A stretch of 15,537 nt of DNA from Phycisphaerae bacterium SM23_33 (GCA_001303665.1 LJUF01000027.1:1-15537); one strand, 5' to 3'. Shown: positions 6,770 through 14,302, numbered from the stretch's first letter. Translations and numbers: made by a program. The notes: generated from the letters alone by a model not told the origin.

Positions 6770-7870
6770 CTACGCCAGGTCCACCGGCATCACCACATAC
6801 ACGAAATCGGGCCCGGCCTTGATCACGGCCGGCTTGTTGCCGGCGCTGAACTCCAGCGAGGCCCCCTCCGCCTGGATCACCTTCAGGGCGTCGGTGAGGA
6901 AGGTGGGGTTGAAGGCGATCTCCAGCGGGTCGCCCTCGAACTTCACGGGCAGTCTGACCTCCGCCTCGCCGGTTTCCGGGGCGCGGCTGGTGAGGGTGGC
7001 CTGGTCGGCGCTGAAGCCGATGCGTACGCTCTTGGAGTCCTCGCTGGTCAGCAGGGCGGCCTGGCGGATGCGGTGCATGAAGGCCTCGGTGTTCACCGTA
7101 GCCTTGCAGGTGGCCTCCTTGGGGATGACGTCGGCGTACTTGGGGAAATTACCCTGCACCAGGGTGGACAGCAGCACGGCCCGGGCGGTGCGGACCAGGA
7201 TCTGGGTTTCGGTGACCTTGACGGCCAGGGTTTCTTCGCTGCCGACGGCGGCCCGTTGAAGCAGGTTCATCAGCTTGGCCGGCACGATGGCCGAAACCTC
7301 CCTCGCGGCCGCCTTGGGCAGCGAGGTCTTGGCCAGCGCCAACCGGTGCCCGTCCGTAGCCACCAGCTGGAGCTTCTTGCCCGAGGCCTCCCACAGCACC
7401 CCGGAGATGGCATAGTGACTGTGGGCCCGGGCCGCCGCGAACAGCGTCTTCTCCACCAAGCCGGACAAGGCCTCGGCCGAGACCTGGAAGTCCCCGGCGT
7501 CGTCGAAATCGGCCACGGCCGGGTACTCCGCCGGGTCGTACCCCAGCAGCTTGAAGCGGGTCCCGGCGCCGGTGATGCTACAGGCGTCCTTTTCCACGGC
7601 CAGCGTCAAGGCTTCCTCGCCGGCCGACTCGCGCACGATGTCGGCCAGCTTCTGCACCGGCACCAGCGCCTCGCCCTGCTCTTTCACCTCCACCTGGGAG
7701 ATGACGTACCGGCAGCCGGCCTCCAGGTCGGTCGCCAGCAGCGTCAGGGTCTTGCCGCTGGCCACCAGCTTGACGCACTGCAACACGGGCTTGGGCGTGC
7801 GGGCGGCCACGATGCTCGAGGCCAGCGCCAGCGCCTCCTGTAACGCCGCCGTCTGGGCGATCACCTTCAT
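6770..7870 (-). CDS. dnaN: DNA polymerase III beta subunit (sliding clamp)
   Basis: A 366-residue protein, the same length as E. coli DnaN. The beta clamp is a dimeric ring that encircles DNA and tethers DNA polymerase III and other replication and repair proteins. Three repeated clamp domains are visible: 1-~125 ('LATDLEAGCRY'), ~126-245 (with 'LVATDGHRLALAKT') and ~246-366, ending in the family's hydrophobic-cleft terminus 'YVVMPVDLA'. Other landmarks are 'YPAVADFD' and 'NFPKYADVIP'. The ATG at 7870 is preferred over an upstream in-frame ATG at 7933, because it starts the conserved 'MKVIAQ' strand and has GAGGA 7 nt upstream. It is divergent from tmk and followed by the DciA-like gene; recF, the usual neighbour, is absent. 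Confidence 0.97.
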   Translation of the reverse strand: MKVIAQTAALQEALALASSIVAARTPKPVLQCVKLVASGKTLTLLATDLEAGCRYVISQVEVKEQGEALVPVQKLADIVRESAGEEALTLAVEKDACSITGAGTRFKLLGYDPAEYPAVADFDDAGDFQVSAEALSGLVEKTLFAAARAHSHYAISGVLWEASGKKLQLVATDGHRLALAKTSLPKAAAREVSAIVPAKLMNLLQRAAVGSEETLAVKVTETQILVRTARAVLLSTLVQGNFPKYADVIPKEATCKATVNTEAFMHRIRQAALLTSEDSKSVRIGFSADQATLTSRAPETGEAEVRLPVKFEGDPLEIAFNPTFLTDALKVIQAEGASLEFSAGNKPAVIKAGPDFVYVVMPVDLA

Positions 7871-7953
7871 GGGATGGTCCTCATACGCTCGGGGGTCAGG
7901 CCCGCCCTTTCGGACCCACCGCCCCAAATCCATTCGGGAATCTGCCTGCCGAC

Positions 7954-7982
7954 CTTATACGCACATCCCGGCCGACTTGCAA
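7954..7982 (-). promoter_or_regulatory. Candidate dnaN promoter
   Basis: On the minus strand TTGCAA (7982-7977, 4/6) and TATAAG (7959-7954, 5/6) are separated by exactly 17 nt. The predicted transcription start near 7947 gives a leader of about 76 nt. I found no consensus DnaA box in this 220-bp divergent region. Confidence 0.5.
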
Positions 7983-8046
7983 GGGCCCAGCGGGTAAATC
8001 CCCCGGCCCCAGCTCCAGCGGCCCGGTGCCGCGGCGGGGGCGGAGC

Positions 8047-8075
8047 TTGTAAAAGCAGCCCCCTGACGAGATACT
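8047..8075 (+). promoter_or_regulatory. Candidate tmk promoter giving a near-leaderless transcript
   Basis: TTGTAA (8047-8052, 4/6) and GATACT (8070-8075, 4/6) have a 17-nt spacer. The expected transcription start near 8082 is only about 9 nt before the tmk ATG, which fits the absence of a Shine-Dalgarno sequence there. Each box is a moderate match, so this is tentative. Confidence 0.35.
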
Positions 8076-8090
8076 ACCGCCACGGCGAAC

Positions 8091-8807
8091 ATGGGCGAGC
8101 TCGGAAAAAGCCTGGCCGGCAAGTTCATCGTCCTGGACGGGCCCGACGGCTCGGGCAAGACCACGCAACTGGACCTGCTGGCCGAGCACCTGGCAAGCCA
8201 CGGGGCCGACGTGCAGCGAGCCCACGACCCTGGGGGCACGGCCGTGGGAGAGAAGATCAGGCAGATCCTGCTGGACCGCGACAACGGCCCCATCTCCGCG
8301 ACCTGTGAGACGATGCTCTTCATGGCCAGCCGGGCCCAGCTCGTGGCCGAGCGCATCCGCCCGGCTCTGGAGGCGGGAAAGGTCGTGCTGTGCGACCGCT
8401 TCATCTCGGCCACCGTCGCCTACCAGGGGGCCTCCGGCGTGGACCCCAAGAGCATCATTGAGATCGGAAACATCGCCGTGCAGGGCGTCTGGCCGGACCT
8501 CACGGTTATCCTGGACGTCCCCGTGGATGTCGGCATGCGAAGGATAGGCGTCCCCCGCGGCAAAAGAAAAAGGGCCGGCGAGTCCGGCCGGAGCAGGCCG
8601 CTCTTCGGCGACCGCATGGAAACAAGGGAATCCGAATACCACGAGTCGGTCCGGGCGAACTTCCTGAAGCTGTGCAGGGGGAACCTCTACCCCCGACCCG
8701 TCGTCCGCGTGGATGGCAACCAGGACACGCAGCGGGTCTTCACCCAGATCCTGGCGCGGCTGGAACGCGCGTTTGGCCCCCGTAGCGGCAGCGTGCCCAT
8801 AGAATAG
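8091..8807 (+). CDS. tmk: Thymidylate kinase
   Basis: A 238-residue dTMP kinase, which makes dTDP from dTMP and ATP in the cytosol for dTTP supply. The P-loop is GPDGSGKTT (17-25). 'HDPGGT' (45-50) corresponds to the family's 'REPGGT', with Asp in place of the usual Glu. 'CDRF' (101-104) with 'AYQG' (110-113) gives the substrate-binding DR motif. A basic LID region (~151-175, 'GKRKRAGESGRSR') is followed by 'DRMETRESEYHESVRANFL'. The LID segment is somewhat longer and more basic than in E. coli Tmk (213 residues), which accounts for part of the extra length. No clear Shine-Dalgarno precedes the ATG; the kinase core begins only 12 residues in, so a later start is unlikely. holB follows after 17 nt, so the two are probably one operon. 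Confidence 0.95.
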   Translation: MGELGKSLAGKFIVLDGPDGSGKTTQLDLLAEHLASHGADVQRAHDPGGTAVGEKIRQILLDRDNGPISATCETMLFMASRAQLVAERIRPALEAGKVVLCDRFISATVAYQGASGVDPKSIIEIGNIAVQGVWPDLTVILDVPVDVGMRRIGVPRGKRKRAGESGRSRPLFGDRMETRESEYHESVRANFLKLCRGNLYPRPVVRVDGNQDTQRVFTQILARLERAFGPRSGSVPIE

Positions 8808-8824
8808 GATCCGCCTGGAAAAAC

Positions 8825-9964
8825 ATGCCTGATCTCCTGGGAATCGTGGGCCAGGACGAAGCCCTGGCGCAGTTGCAGCGGGTCTTCGCGGCCGAGAGGC
8901 GCCCGCACGCCTACATCTTCGCCGGCCCGGAGGGTGTCGGCCGGCGGACCACGGCGGTTGAGTTCGGCCGGCTGCTGCTGTGCGACAAGCCCGTGTCCCG
9001 GGCCAACCGAGGCCGGCTGACGGAGCTGCCGGCGAGCTTCCCCCTCCAGCAGGGCTGCGGCCGGTGCCCCTCCTGCCGAACCGTCACCGCCGGCACCAGC
9101 CCGGACCTGCACGTCATCTACAGACAACTGGCCCGGCACCACGATGACCCCCAGACCCGCGAACGCGTCATGCAGGACCTCAGCATCGACGTCATTCGCC
9201 AGTTCCTGATCGCCCCGGCCTATCGCGCCGCCGCCGGTGGCCGCGGCAAGGTCTTCGTGGTCCGCGAGGCCGAACTCATGAGCCGCGAGGCCCAGAATGC
9301 CCTGCTCAAGACGCTGGAGGAACCCCCCGCGGGCGTGACCCTCATCCTCATTGCCACCAGCCCCGCCGACCTGCTGCCGACCACCCGCAGCCGCTGCCAG
9401 ACCATCCGCTTCGCCCCGCTGCCGCTGCGGTTCGTGGCCGAAACCCTCACCGCCCACGGCGTGGACGAACGCGAGGCGGAATTCTGGGCGGCTATGACCG
9501 GCGGCTCCGTCGGCCAAGCCCAGCGACTCGCCGCCCAGGGCCTGTACGAATTCAAGAAAGAGCTGGTGGAGCGGGTGGCGAACCTCTCGGCCGCGAACAC
9601 TGGCGCGCTGGCCGAGCTGCTTACCAAGGCCATGGCAAAACAGGCCAAGAGGCTCACGGGCACCGACGAAGGGCTGGCAGCCACCCTGGCCAACCGCCAG
9701 GCCGGGCAGGTTATCCTCGGCCTGCTCTCAAGCGCCTTCCGCGACGCCCTGACCCTGGCCAGCCAGGCCGACCGCCCGCTGGTGAACGCCGAGCAGGCCG
9801 GGGCTATCCAAGCCCTGGCCGGCCGCCTCCCGACCGCCCAACTGGCCGAGATCCTCTCCCAACTGGCCCGCTACGAGCAGCTGCTCTGGAGCAACGTCAA
9901 CGCCAAGCTGCTGTGGGCGAATCTGGCCATCACGTGCGCCTCGGCCGCCCCGCTGGGCGTGTGA
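8825..9964 (+). CDS. holB: DNA polymerase III delta prime subunit (clamp loader)
   Basis: A 379-residue AAA+ clamp-loader subunit that helps open and load the DnaN ring. The N-terminal 'GIVGQDEALAQLQRVFAAERRPHAYIF' region leads to a Walker A-like loop 'GPEGVGRRT' (34-42) in which the catalytic Lys is Arg. Four cysteines (Cys53, Cys78, Cys81, Cys84; 'CGRCPSC') form the clamp-loader zinc module. 'REAELMSREAQNALLKTLEEPP' (147-168) is highly typical, and the Walker B position is degenerate. 'TRSRCQ' (187-192) gives the conserved SRC motif. A degenerate ATP site, single-gene length and lack of a DnaX tail point to delta prime rather than gamma/tau. The order tmk-holB is common in bacteria. A weak GGA lies before the ATG; translational coupling to tmk is likely given the 17-nt gap. 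Confidence 0.92.
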   Translation: MPDLLGIVGQDEALAQLQRVFAAERRPHAYIFAGPEGVGRRTTAVEFGRLLLCDKPVSRANRGRLTELPASFPLQQGCGRCPSCRTVTAGTSPDLHVIYRQLARHHDDPQTRERVMQDLSIDVIRQFLIAPAYRAAAGGRGKVFVVREAELMSREAQNALLKTLEEPPAGVTLILIATSPADLLPTTRSRCQTIRFAPLPLRFVAETLTAHGVDEREAEFWAAMTGGSVGQAQRLAAQGLYEFKKELVERVANLSAANTGALAELLTKAMAKQAKRLTGTDEGLAATLANRQAGQVILGLLSSAFRDALTLASQADRPLVNAEQAGAIQALAGRLPTAQLAEILSQLARYEQLLWSNVNAKLLWANLAITCASAAPLGV

Positions 9965-9991
9965 GCCGCCAGCCGCATTTCGCCGAATTGA

Positions 9992-10000
9992 TTATCCACC
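9992..10000 (+). promoter_or_regulatory. DnaA-box-like 9-mer between holB and the ABC gene
   Basis: TTATCCACC matches the DnaA box TTATCCACA at 8 of 9 positions. It lies in the 178-bp gap 9965-10142, which otherwise shows GC-rich sequence and no convincing promoter pair or terminator. A single near-match may be chance or a titration/regulatory site. Confidence 0.3.
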
Positions 10001-10142
10001 CGTCTTCCGCTGACCGGGCGGGATCGCAAACCCCCAAGCGGTGCCGGCCGCAGCGGCGCGGCGAAGTAACACCTAGCCGCTGGCCTTGCCGGCCGGTATC
10101 CTGATGCCCTGCTGAAGATCGGGAAATTGCCGCAAAGGACCA

Positions 10143-12299
10143 ATGAAGAACTTCAAACGCTCACTGAAGTACCTTTGGCCGTATCGCCGCCAGCTGCTCC
10201 TGGCCGGGCTGTGCGTGGTCCTGATCATGGTCCTGTGGGGCAGCGGGCTGGGGCTGCTGCTGCCAGGGTCCAAGATCCTCATTTCTGAAGAGGGCCTGCA
10301 CGGCTGGGCGTACAGCTCGGCGACGCAGGACCGGCTGGGCGTGCGGCTGGTGCAGCGCAGCGTCCCGCCGCACACGACCATCCGGGAAGGCGGCGTCGAG
10401 CGCGAGCTCAGCATCGTTCTGGACGTGGTGAGGGTGGACGAGTCCGGCCCGTCCCAGGGGAAGCTGCAACAGAACAACTGGCTGGTGGGCCGGGCCGACG
10501 GCGAGGACGATGGCGGCTTCCTCCGCGGCGACGCGCTGGCCCGGACCATCGCAAACCACGCACCGGGCGAGCCCCTGGCCCTTCGCGCGTACAACCCCTA
10601 CACCCAGAAGCTGCAAACGGTCACGGTCATCCCCGGCCGCAGCGGCTGGCGCAGCCGACTGCTGACCCGGATCGCCCGGGCCATCCCCGAGCCGGCCAGC
10701 TACGTCGACCGCTTTCCCATGTTGTTGTGGCTGCTGGGATTCGTCGTGCTTATCACTCTCCTGCGGAACGTGCTGAGGTTCAGCCAGGAGTACCTCGTGG
10801 GTGCCGTCGTGATGCGGGCGATGATGGACCTGCGGCGCGACAGCTACGAGGTCGTGCTGCACCTGCCCACGACCTTCTTCTCGGAAAAGGGCATCTCCGA
10901 CTCCATGAGTCGATTCGTGCAGGACACCAACCAACTGGCCGACGGGCAGGTCGCCCTTTTCGGGAAGACCCTGGCCGAGCCGGCCAAGGCCGTCGCCTCG
11001 CTGGTCGTGGCCCTGAGCCTTTCCTGGCCGCTGACGCTGCTGGCCATCGGCGCCGGGCCCCCGGCGGTCGCGCTCATCCGGAAGTTCGGGGAGGTGATGC
11101 GCAAGGCCTCCCGGCGGGCGCTGGGGAGCTGGTCGCTCATGCTGGCGGTGCTGAACGAGACGCTCGCCGGCATCCGCGTGGTCAAGGCCTACACCATGGA
11201 GGGCAGCGAGCGGAAGCGTTTCTTCCAGGTCAATCGCCGGCTGCTGAAGCAGCAACGGCGGATGGTCCGCACCGACGCCGCCGTGGCCCCGGCGGTCGAG
11301 ACGCTGGGCATGACGGCCGCGCTGGGGGCGGTGGCCCTGGCGGGGTATTGGGTGCTGCACGGGGGCTACGACATGGACGGCGACAAGTTCCTGGCGCTGA
11401 TGGGCTGCCTGGTGGCCATGTTCGACCCGGTCCGCAAGCTGGCCAAAGTGGCCACCCGCTTCCAGCGGGCGGACGCGGCCGCCGGCCGCGTGTTCCAACT
11501 CCAGGATCAGGAGCAGGAAAAGCGAATGCCCAACGCCCCGATGCTGCCCCGCCACAGCCAGAGCATCCAGCTGGTCCACGTACGCTTCCGTTACCCCAAC
11601 GCCTCCGATGACGCCCTCAAGGACATCAACCTGACCATTCCGGCCGGGGAGACCCTGGCCATCGTCGGGCCCAACGGCTCCGGCAAGACCACCTTGGCTT
11701 CGCTGCTGCCGCGGCTGCTGGACCCCACGGAGGGAAAGGTCCTCGTCGACGGGCGGGACATCTCAAGATACTCGCTCCGCTCCCTGCGGCGGCAGATCGG
11801 CCTGGTCACCCAGGACGCGGTGCTGTTTCACGCCAGCATCGCCGACAACGTCGCCTACGGGCTGCGCCGGGCGCGGGACGAACAGGTGCAGGCGGCGGCC
11901 CGGAAGGCCTTTGTCGATGAGTTCGTCCGCGACCTGCCCGATGGCTACGACACAATGCTCGGCGAGCACGGGGCGACCCTCTCCGGCGGGCAGCGACAAC
12001 GCATCGCCATTGCCCGGGCCATCCTGCGCGACCCGGCTATCCTCATCTTCGATGAGGCCATGAGCCAGGTGGACCCCCACTCCGAGTTGCGGATCCAGCA
12101 GGCGATCAAGGAGTTTATCCGCGGCCGGACGACGCTCCTGATCGCGCATCGCTTCTCCACCGTGATGACGGCCCAGCGGATCGCCGTGATGGACGCCGGC
12201 CGGATCGTGGACGTCGGAACGCACAAGGAGCTGCTCAGCCGCTGCGGCCTGTATCACCAGCTGTACCAGACGCAGTTCCTCCCCGAGGCGCCAGCTTGA
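10143..12299 (+). CDS. MsbA-type ABC exporter with large periplasmic insertion
   Basis: A 718-residue half-transporter with fused membrane and ATPase domains; relatives are usually about 570-610 residues. TM1 spans ~17-40. An extra, mostly soluble block (~44-190) then precedes TM2 (~193-212), and the remaining helices continue to about residue 440. The nucleotide-binding domain has Walker A GPNGSGKTT (509-517), Q-loop 'LVTQDAVLF', signature LSGGQ (613-617), Walker B 'ILIFDE' (Asp637, catalytic Glu638) and switch His669. The D-loop reads 'MSQVD' instead of the usual 'TSALD'. The intracellular loop 'VKAYTMEGSERKRF' is typical of lipid/multidrug exporters. The substrate is not determinable; lipid or glycolipid export is an inference from resemblance to MsbA. 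AAAGGA lies 3 nt before the ATG. It may be read through from tmk-holB or use its own promoter in the 178-bp gap. Confidence 0.9.
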   Translation: MKNFKRSLKYLWPYRRQLLLAGLCVVLIMVLWGSGLGLLLPGSKILISEEGLHGWAYSSATQDRLGVRLVQRSVPPHTTIREGGVERELSIVLDVVRVDESGPSQGKLQQNNWLVGRADGEDDGGFLRGDALARTIANHAPGEPLALRAYNPYTQKLQTVTVIPGRSGWRSRLLTRIARAIPEPASYVDRFPMLLWLLGFVVLITLLRNVLRFSQEYLVGAVVMRAMMDLRRDSYEVVLHLPTTFFSEKGISDSMSRFVQDTNQLADGQVALFGKTLAEPAKAVASLVVALSLSWPLTLLAIGAGPPAVALIRKFGEVMRKASRRALGSWSLMLAVLNETLAGIRVVKAYTMEGSERKRFFQVNRRLLKQQRRMVRTDAAVAPAVETLGMTAALGAVALAGYWVLHGGYDMDGDKFLALMGCLVAMFDPVRKLAKVATRFQRADAAAGRVFQLQDQEQEKRMPNAPMLPRHSQSIQLVHVRFRYPNASDDALKDINLTIPAGETLAIVGPNGSGKTTLASLLPRLLDPTEGKVLVDGRDISRYSLRSLRRQIGLVTQDAVLFHASIADNVAYGLRRARDEQVQAAARKAFVDEFVRDLPDGYDTMLGEHGATLSGGQRQRIAIARAILRDPAILIFDEAMSQVDPHSELRIQQAIKEFIRGRTTLLIAHRFSTVMTAQRIAVMDAGRIVDVGTHKELLSRCGLYHQLYQTQFLPEAPA

Positions 12300-12344
12300 G
12301 CGGCCGCGGCCGGCTGCCGCCCCCACAGGATGCCTCAGGGCGCC

Positions 12345-12364
12345 GGCCCCAAGGCGTTGGGGCC
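12345..12364 (+). terminator. Hairpin after the ABC gene, possible terminator
   Basis: GGCCCCAA (12345-12352), loop GGCG and TTGGGGCC (12357-12364) form a perfect 8-bp stem with a 4-nt loop, 45 nt after the ABC stop. A T-rich stretch (12381-12397) follows only after about 16 nt, so it is not a textbook intrinsic terminator. Its place between the ABC stop and the dnaA promoter fits transcript ending. Confidence 0.5.
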
Positions 12365-12395
12365 CAGCGGCTTGCGCGGATTTTCATTTTTCCCT

Positions 12396-12424
12396 TTGAC
12401 CCTCGCCCTGGCAATGGTTATCTT
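12396..12424 (+). promoter_or_regulatory. Candidate dnaA promoter
   Basis: TTGACC (12396-12401, 5/6) and TATCTT (12419-12424, 4/6) have an ideal 17-nt spacer. A start of transcription near 12431 would give a long leader of about 145 nt before the TTG start at 12576. No consensus DnaA box was seen close to it. Confidence 0.5.
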
Positions 12425-12535
12425 CAGCCGCGCGTTACCACGGAGGGTGACTCTGTTCGGCGGTTTTTCCGCGGGCACTTCGCGGACGAGTTCCGCTGTT
12501 CTCTACACTGCTTTCGCGTTGGTATTTCTTGCTTA

Positions 12536-12554
12536 TCGCGACCGGGTGTCGCGA
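12536..12554 (+). repeat. Perfect inverted repeat in the dnaA leader
   Basis: TCGCGAC, loop CGGGT, GTCGCGA: a perfect 7-bp stem with a 5-nt loop. It ends 9 nt before the Shine-Dalgarno sequence GGGGAGG (12564-12570) of dnaA. It could be an RNA hairpin affecting ribosome access or a DNA operator for a dimeric regulator; the sequence alone does not decide. Confidence 0.7.
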
Positions 12555-12575
12555 ACGGATAGAGGGGAGGTCGCG

Positions 12576-13880
12576 TTGGCCAGCGTGGAGCCGCAACTCT
12601 GGCAGCAGATCATCCAGCAGGTCATCGCCCACGGCGAACAGGTGATCCGGCCTTGGTTCGCGCAGCTGGAACCGGTCGCGCTGCAACACGGTCTGCTGGA
12701 GATCCAGGCGCCCGGCATCCGCGAGCAGGCGTACTGCCAGCAGCACGCGACGCGACTGTTCACGGAGGCCGCCCAGGCCGCCACCGGCCGGCTGGTGAGC
12801 GTCTGCTTCCTGGCTAACTCCGCGGCCCCCCTGGCGGCGTCGCAACTTGAGCCTGACCTGACCCTCAACGAGGACTATACCTTCGAGAACTTCGTCACCG
12901 GCCCCTGCAACCGCCTGGCCCACGCCGCCTGCGCCGCGGTGACGGAGTCGCCGGGAAAAACGTACAATCCACTCTTCATCCACGGCGCCGCCGGGCTGGG
13001 CAAGACCCACCTGCTCCAGGCCACCTGCCGCAGCATCATGGCCAATCGCAACGCCCAGATCGTCTACCTTTCGTGCGAGACCTTCATCAACCACCTCATC
13101 GAGGCCATCGAACTCGGCCGCCTGCACGACTTCCGCTTCCGCTACCGGCACGCCGACGTGCTCGTCATCGATGACGTCCAGTTCCTCTCCAACCACGAGC
13201 AGACCCAGGAGGAGTTCTTCCACACGTTCAACACCCTGTATCAGGCGCAGAAGCAGATCATCCTCAGCTGTGACCGCCCGCCGGCGGAAATTCCTCACCT
13301 GGAGGAGCGTCTGGTGAGCCGCTTCAACTGGGGCCTTGTGGCAGGCATCGACCGGCCCGGCTACGAGACACGGGTGGCCATTGTCCGCAAGAAGGCGGGC
13401 GCCGGCGGCGTGGACATGCCCGAGGACGTCGTGTGCCTCATCGGCGGCACCATTGATTCCAACGCCCGCGAACTGGAGGGGGCGATTACCAAGATCGCCA
13501 TGCTGGCCCGGGTTCTGGATCGGAAGATCGACCTGGCGCTCGCCCAGGAGGCCCTGGGCATGGACCTCCCCGCCCGCCAGCGCGAGGTCACCATCGAGCA
13601 GATCATCGACGCGGTCATGAACCGCTTCGGCGTCCGCCTGGCAGACCTCCAGAGCCGCAAGCGGACCAAGTCCATCAGCCTGCCCCGGCAGGTCTGCATG
13701 TACCTTGCCCGCAACCTCACGCGCCACAGCCTGGAGGAAATCGGCGGCTACTTCGGTGGCCGCGACCACACAACCGTCCTCCACGCAAACCGCACCGTCG
13801 AGAACCTCCGCCGCCACGACACCTCCTTTCACGTCACCCTGGAACAACTCACGCACCGACTGCGCGACAGCCGCCGCTAG
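12576..13880 (+). CDS. dnaA: Chromosomal replication initiator DnaA
   Basis: A 434-residue AAA+ initiator that binds DnaA boxes and melts oriC. Domain I (~5-80) starts 'LWQQIIQQVIAHGEQVIRPW'. The domain II linker is very short (~83-96). 'YTFENFVTGPCNRLAHAA' opens the AAA+ part, with Walker A GAAGLGKTH (137-145, Lys143), Walker B 'VLVIDDVQFL' (Asp199, Asp200) and 'RLVSRFNWGLVAGI' carrying the usual arginines. The C-terminal helix-turn-helix shows the signature 'GRDHTTVLHANRTVENL' (395-411). TTG at 12576 is chosen because GGGGAGG lies 5 nt upstream and the conserved domain I begins just after it. The frame stays open to an ATG at 12330, but that extension is not DnaA-like and overlaps the predicted promoter. 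The total length is close to the common 440-470. A candidate origin follows directly. Confidence 0.95.
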   Translation: MASVEPQLWQQIIQQVIAHGEQVIRPWFAQLEPVALQHGLLEIQAPGIREQAYCQQHATRLFTEAAQAATGRLVSVCFLANSAAPLAASQLEPDLTLNEDYTFENFVTGPCNRLAHAACAAVTESPGKTYNPLFIHGAAGLGKTHLLQATCRSIMANRNAQIVYLSCETFINHLIEAIELGRLHDFRFRYRHADVLVIDDVQFLSNHEQTQEEFFHTFNTLYQAQKQIILSCDRPPAEIPHLEERLVSRFNWGLVAGIDRPGYETRVAIVRKKAGAGGVDMPEDVVCLIGGTIDSNARELEGAITKIAMLARVLDRKIDLALAQEALGMDLPARQREVTIEQIIDAVMNRFGVRLADLQSRKRTKSISLPRQVCMYLARNLTRHSLEEIGGYFGGRDHTTVLHANRTVENLRRHDTSFHVTLEQLTHRLRDSRR

Positions 13881-14030
13881 CTCTGTCGGCACCATCCTGC
13901 ACAACCTGTTGGTTTCGCTTGCCTCGGATGGTCCGTTCCAAACACCCTCCTCGATCACCCGGCAATGGCTCCGCCTCAAAGGGCCCATTCCCCTCGGTCC
14001 TCAACGGCCACCATCCACGCCCCCAACAGC

Positions 14031-14039
14031 TTATCCACA
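14031..14039 (+). promoter_or_regulatory. Perfect consensus DnaA box
   Basis: TTATCCACA, identical to the classical high-affinity DnaA-binding 9-mer, lies about 150 bp after the dnaA stop in a C-rich context. No second box with two or fewer mismatches was found by eye on either strand between 13881 and 14311. Confidence 0.7.
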
Positions 14040-14147
14040 CCCCCCAGAAGCCGGTTCCTGCACGCAAACCTTTGCACGAAAACGTCTTACCTATGAGCAT
14101 CGGACGGTTTTCAACGAGCTTTCGCCCCCATTGTTACTACGATTCCC

Positions 14148-14164
14148 ATTACTCCGGAAGTAAT
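14148..14164. repeat. Inverted repeat in the AT-richer part of the candidate origin
   Basis: ATTACT and AGTAAT form a perfect 6-bp inverted repeat around CCGGA. Related TTACT motifs occur nearby (TTGTTACTAC before it and GGTTACTTTTC after it). It may be part of an unwinding region or a regulator site. Confidence 0.5.
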
Positions 14165-14296
14165 AGCGCAACCGTCCCCGCCGGGCAAAGATTGAGGGGT
14201 TACTTTTCCCGGACCTCGGGTGCGGTGAAGGTCAGGGCTGAAGCAAAACCAGGGGCGAGCCGGCCCTTGGTCTTTCGGGGCCGTCGGGCAGGGCGT

Positions 14297-14302
14297 TATA
14301 AT
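14297..14302 (+). promoter_or_regulatory. Consensus -10 box before the potassium channel gene
   Basis: TATAAT is a perfect -10 hexamer and ends only 9 nt before the ATG at 14312. Transcription would start about 2-3 nt before or at the ATG, implying a leaderless message; consistent with this, no Shine-Dalgarno is visible. No good -35 hexamer was found at 16-18 nt. Confidence 0.4.

Noticed and set aside
7871..8090. The dnaN-tmk divergent region as an origin
   Set aside because: I found no DnaA box and no AT-rich unwinding segment; two back-to-back promoters explain it better.
12330..12575. N-terminal extension of DnaA to an ATG at 12330
   Set aside because: The extra 82 residues are not DnaA-like and cover the predicted promoter and leader hairpin. 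A strong ribosome-binding site precedes the TTG at 12576.
10161..13988. Long minus-strand open frames opposite the ABC exporter (10161-11579) and dnaA (12435-13988)
   Set aside because: They are antisense to clear, conserved genes, have biased composition and no recognisable domains.
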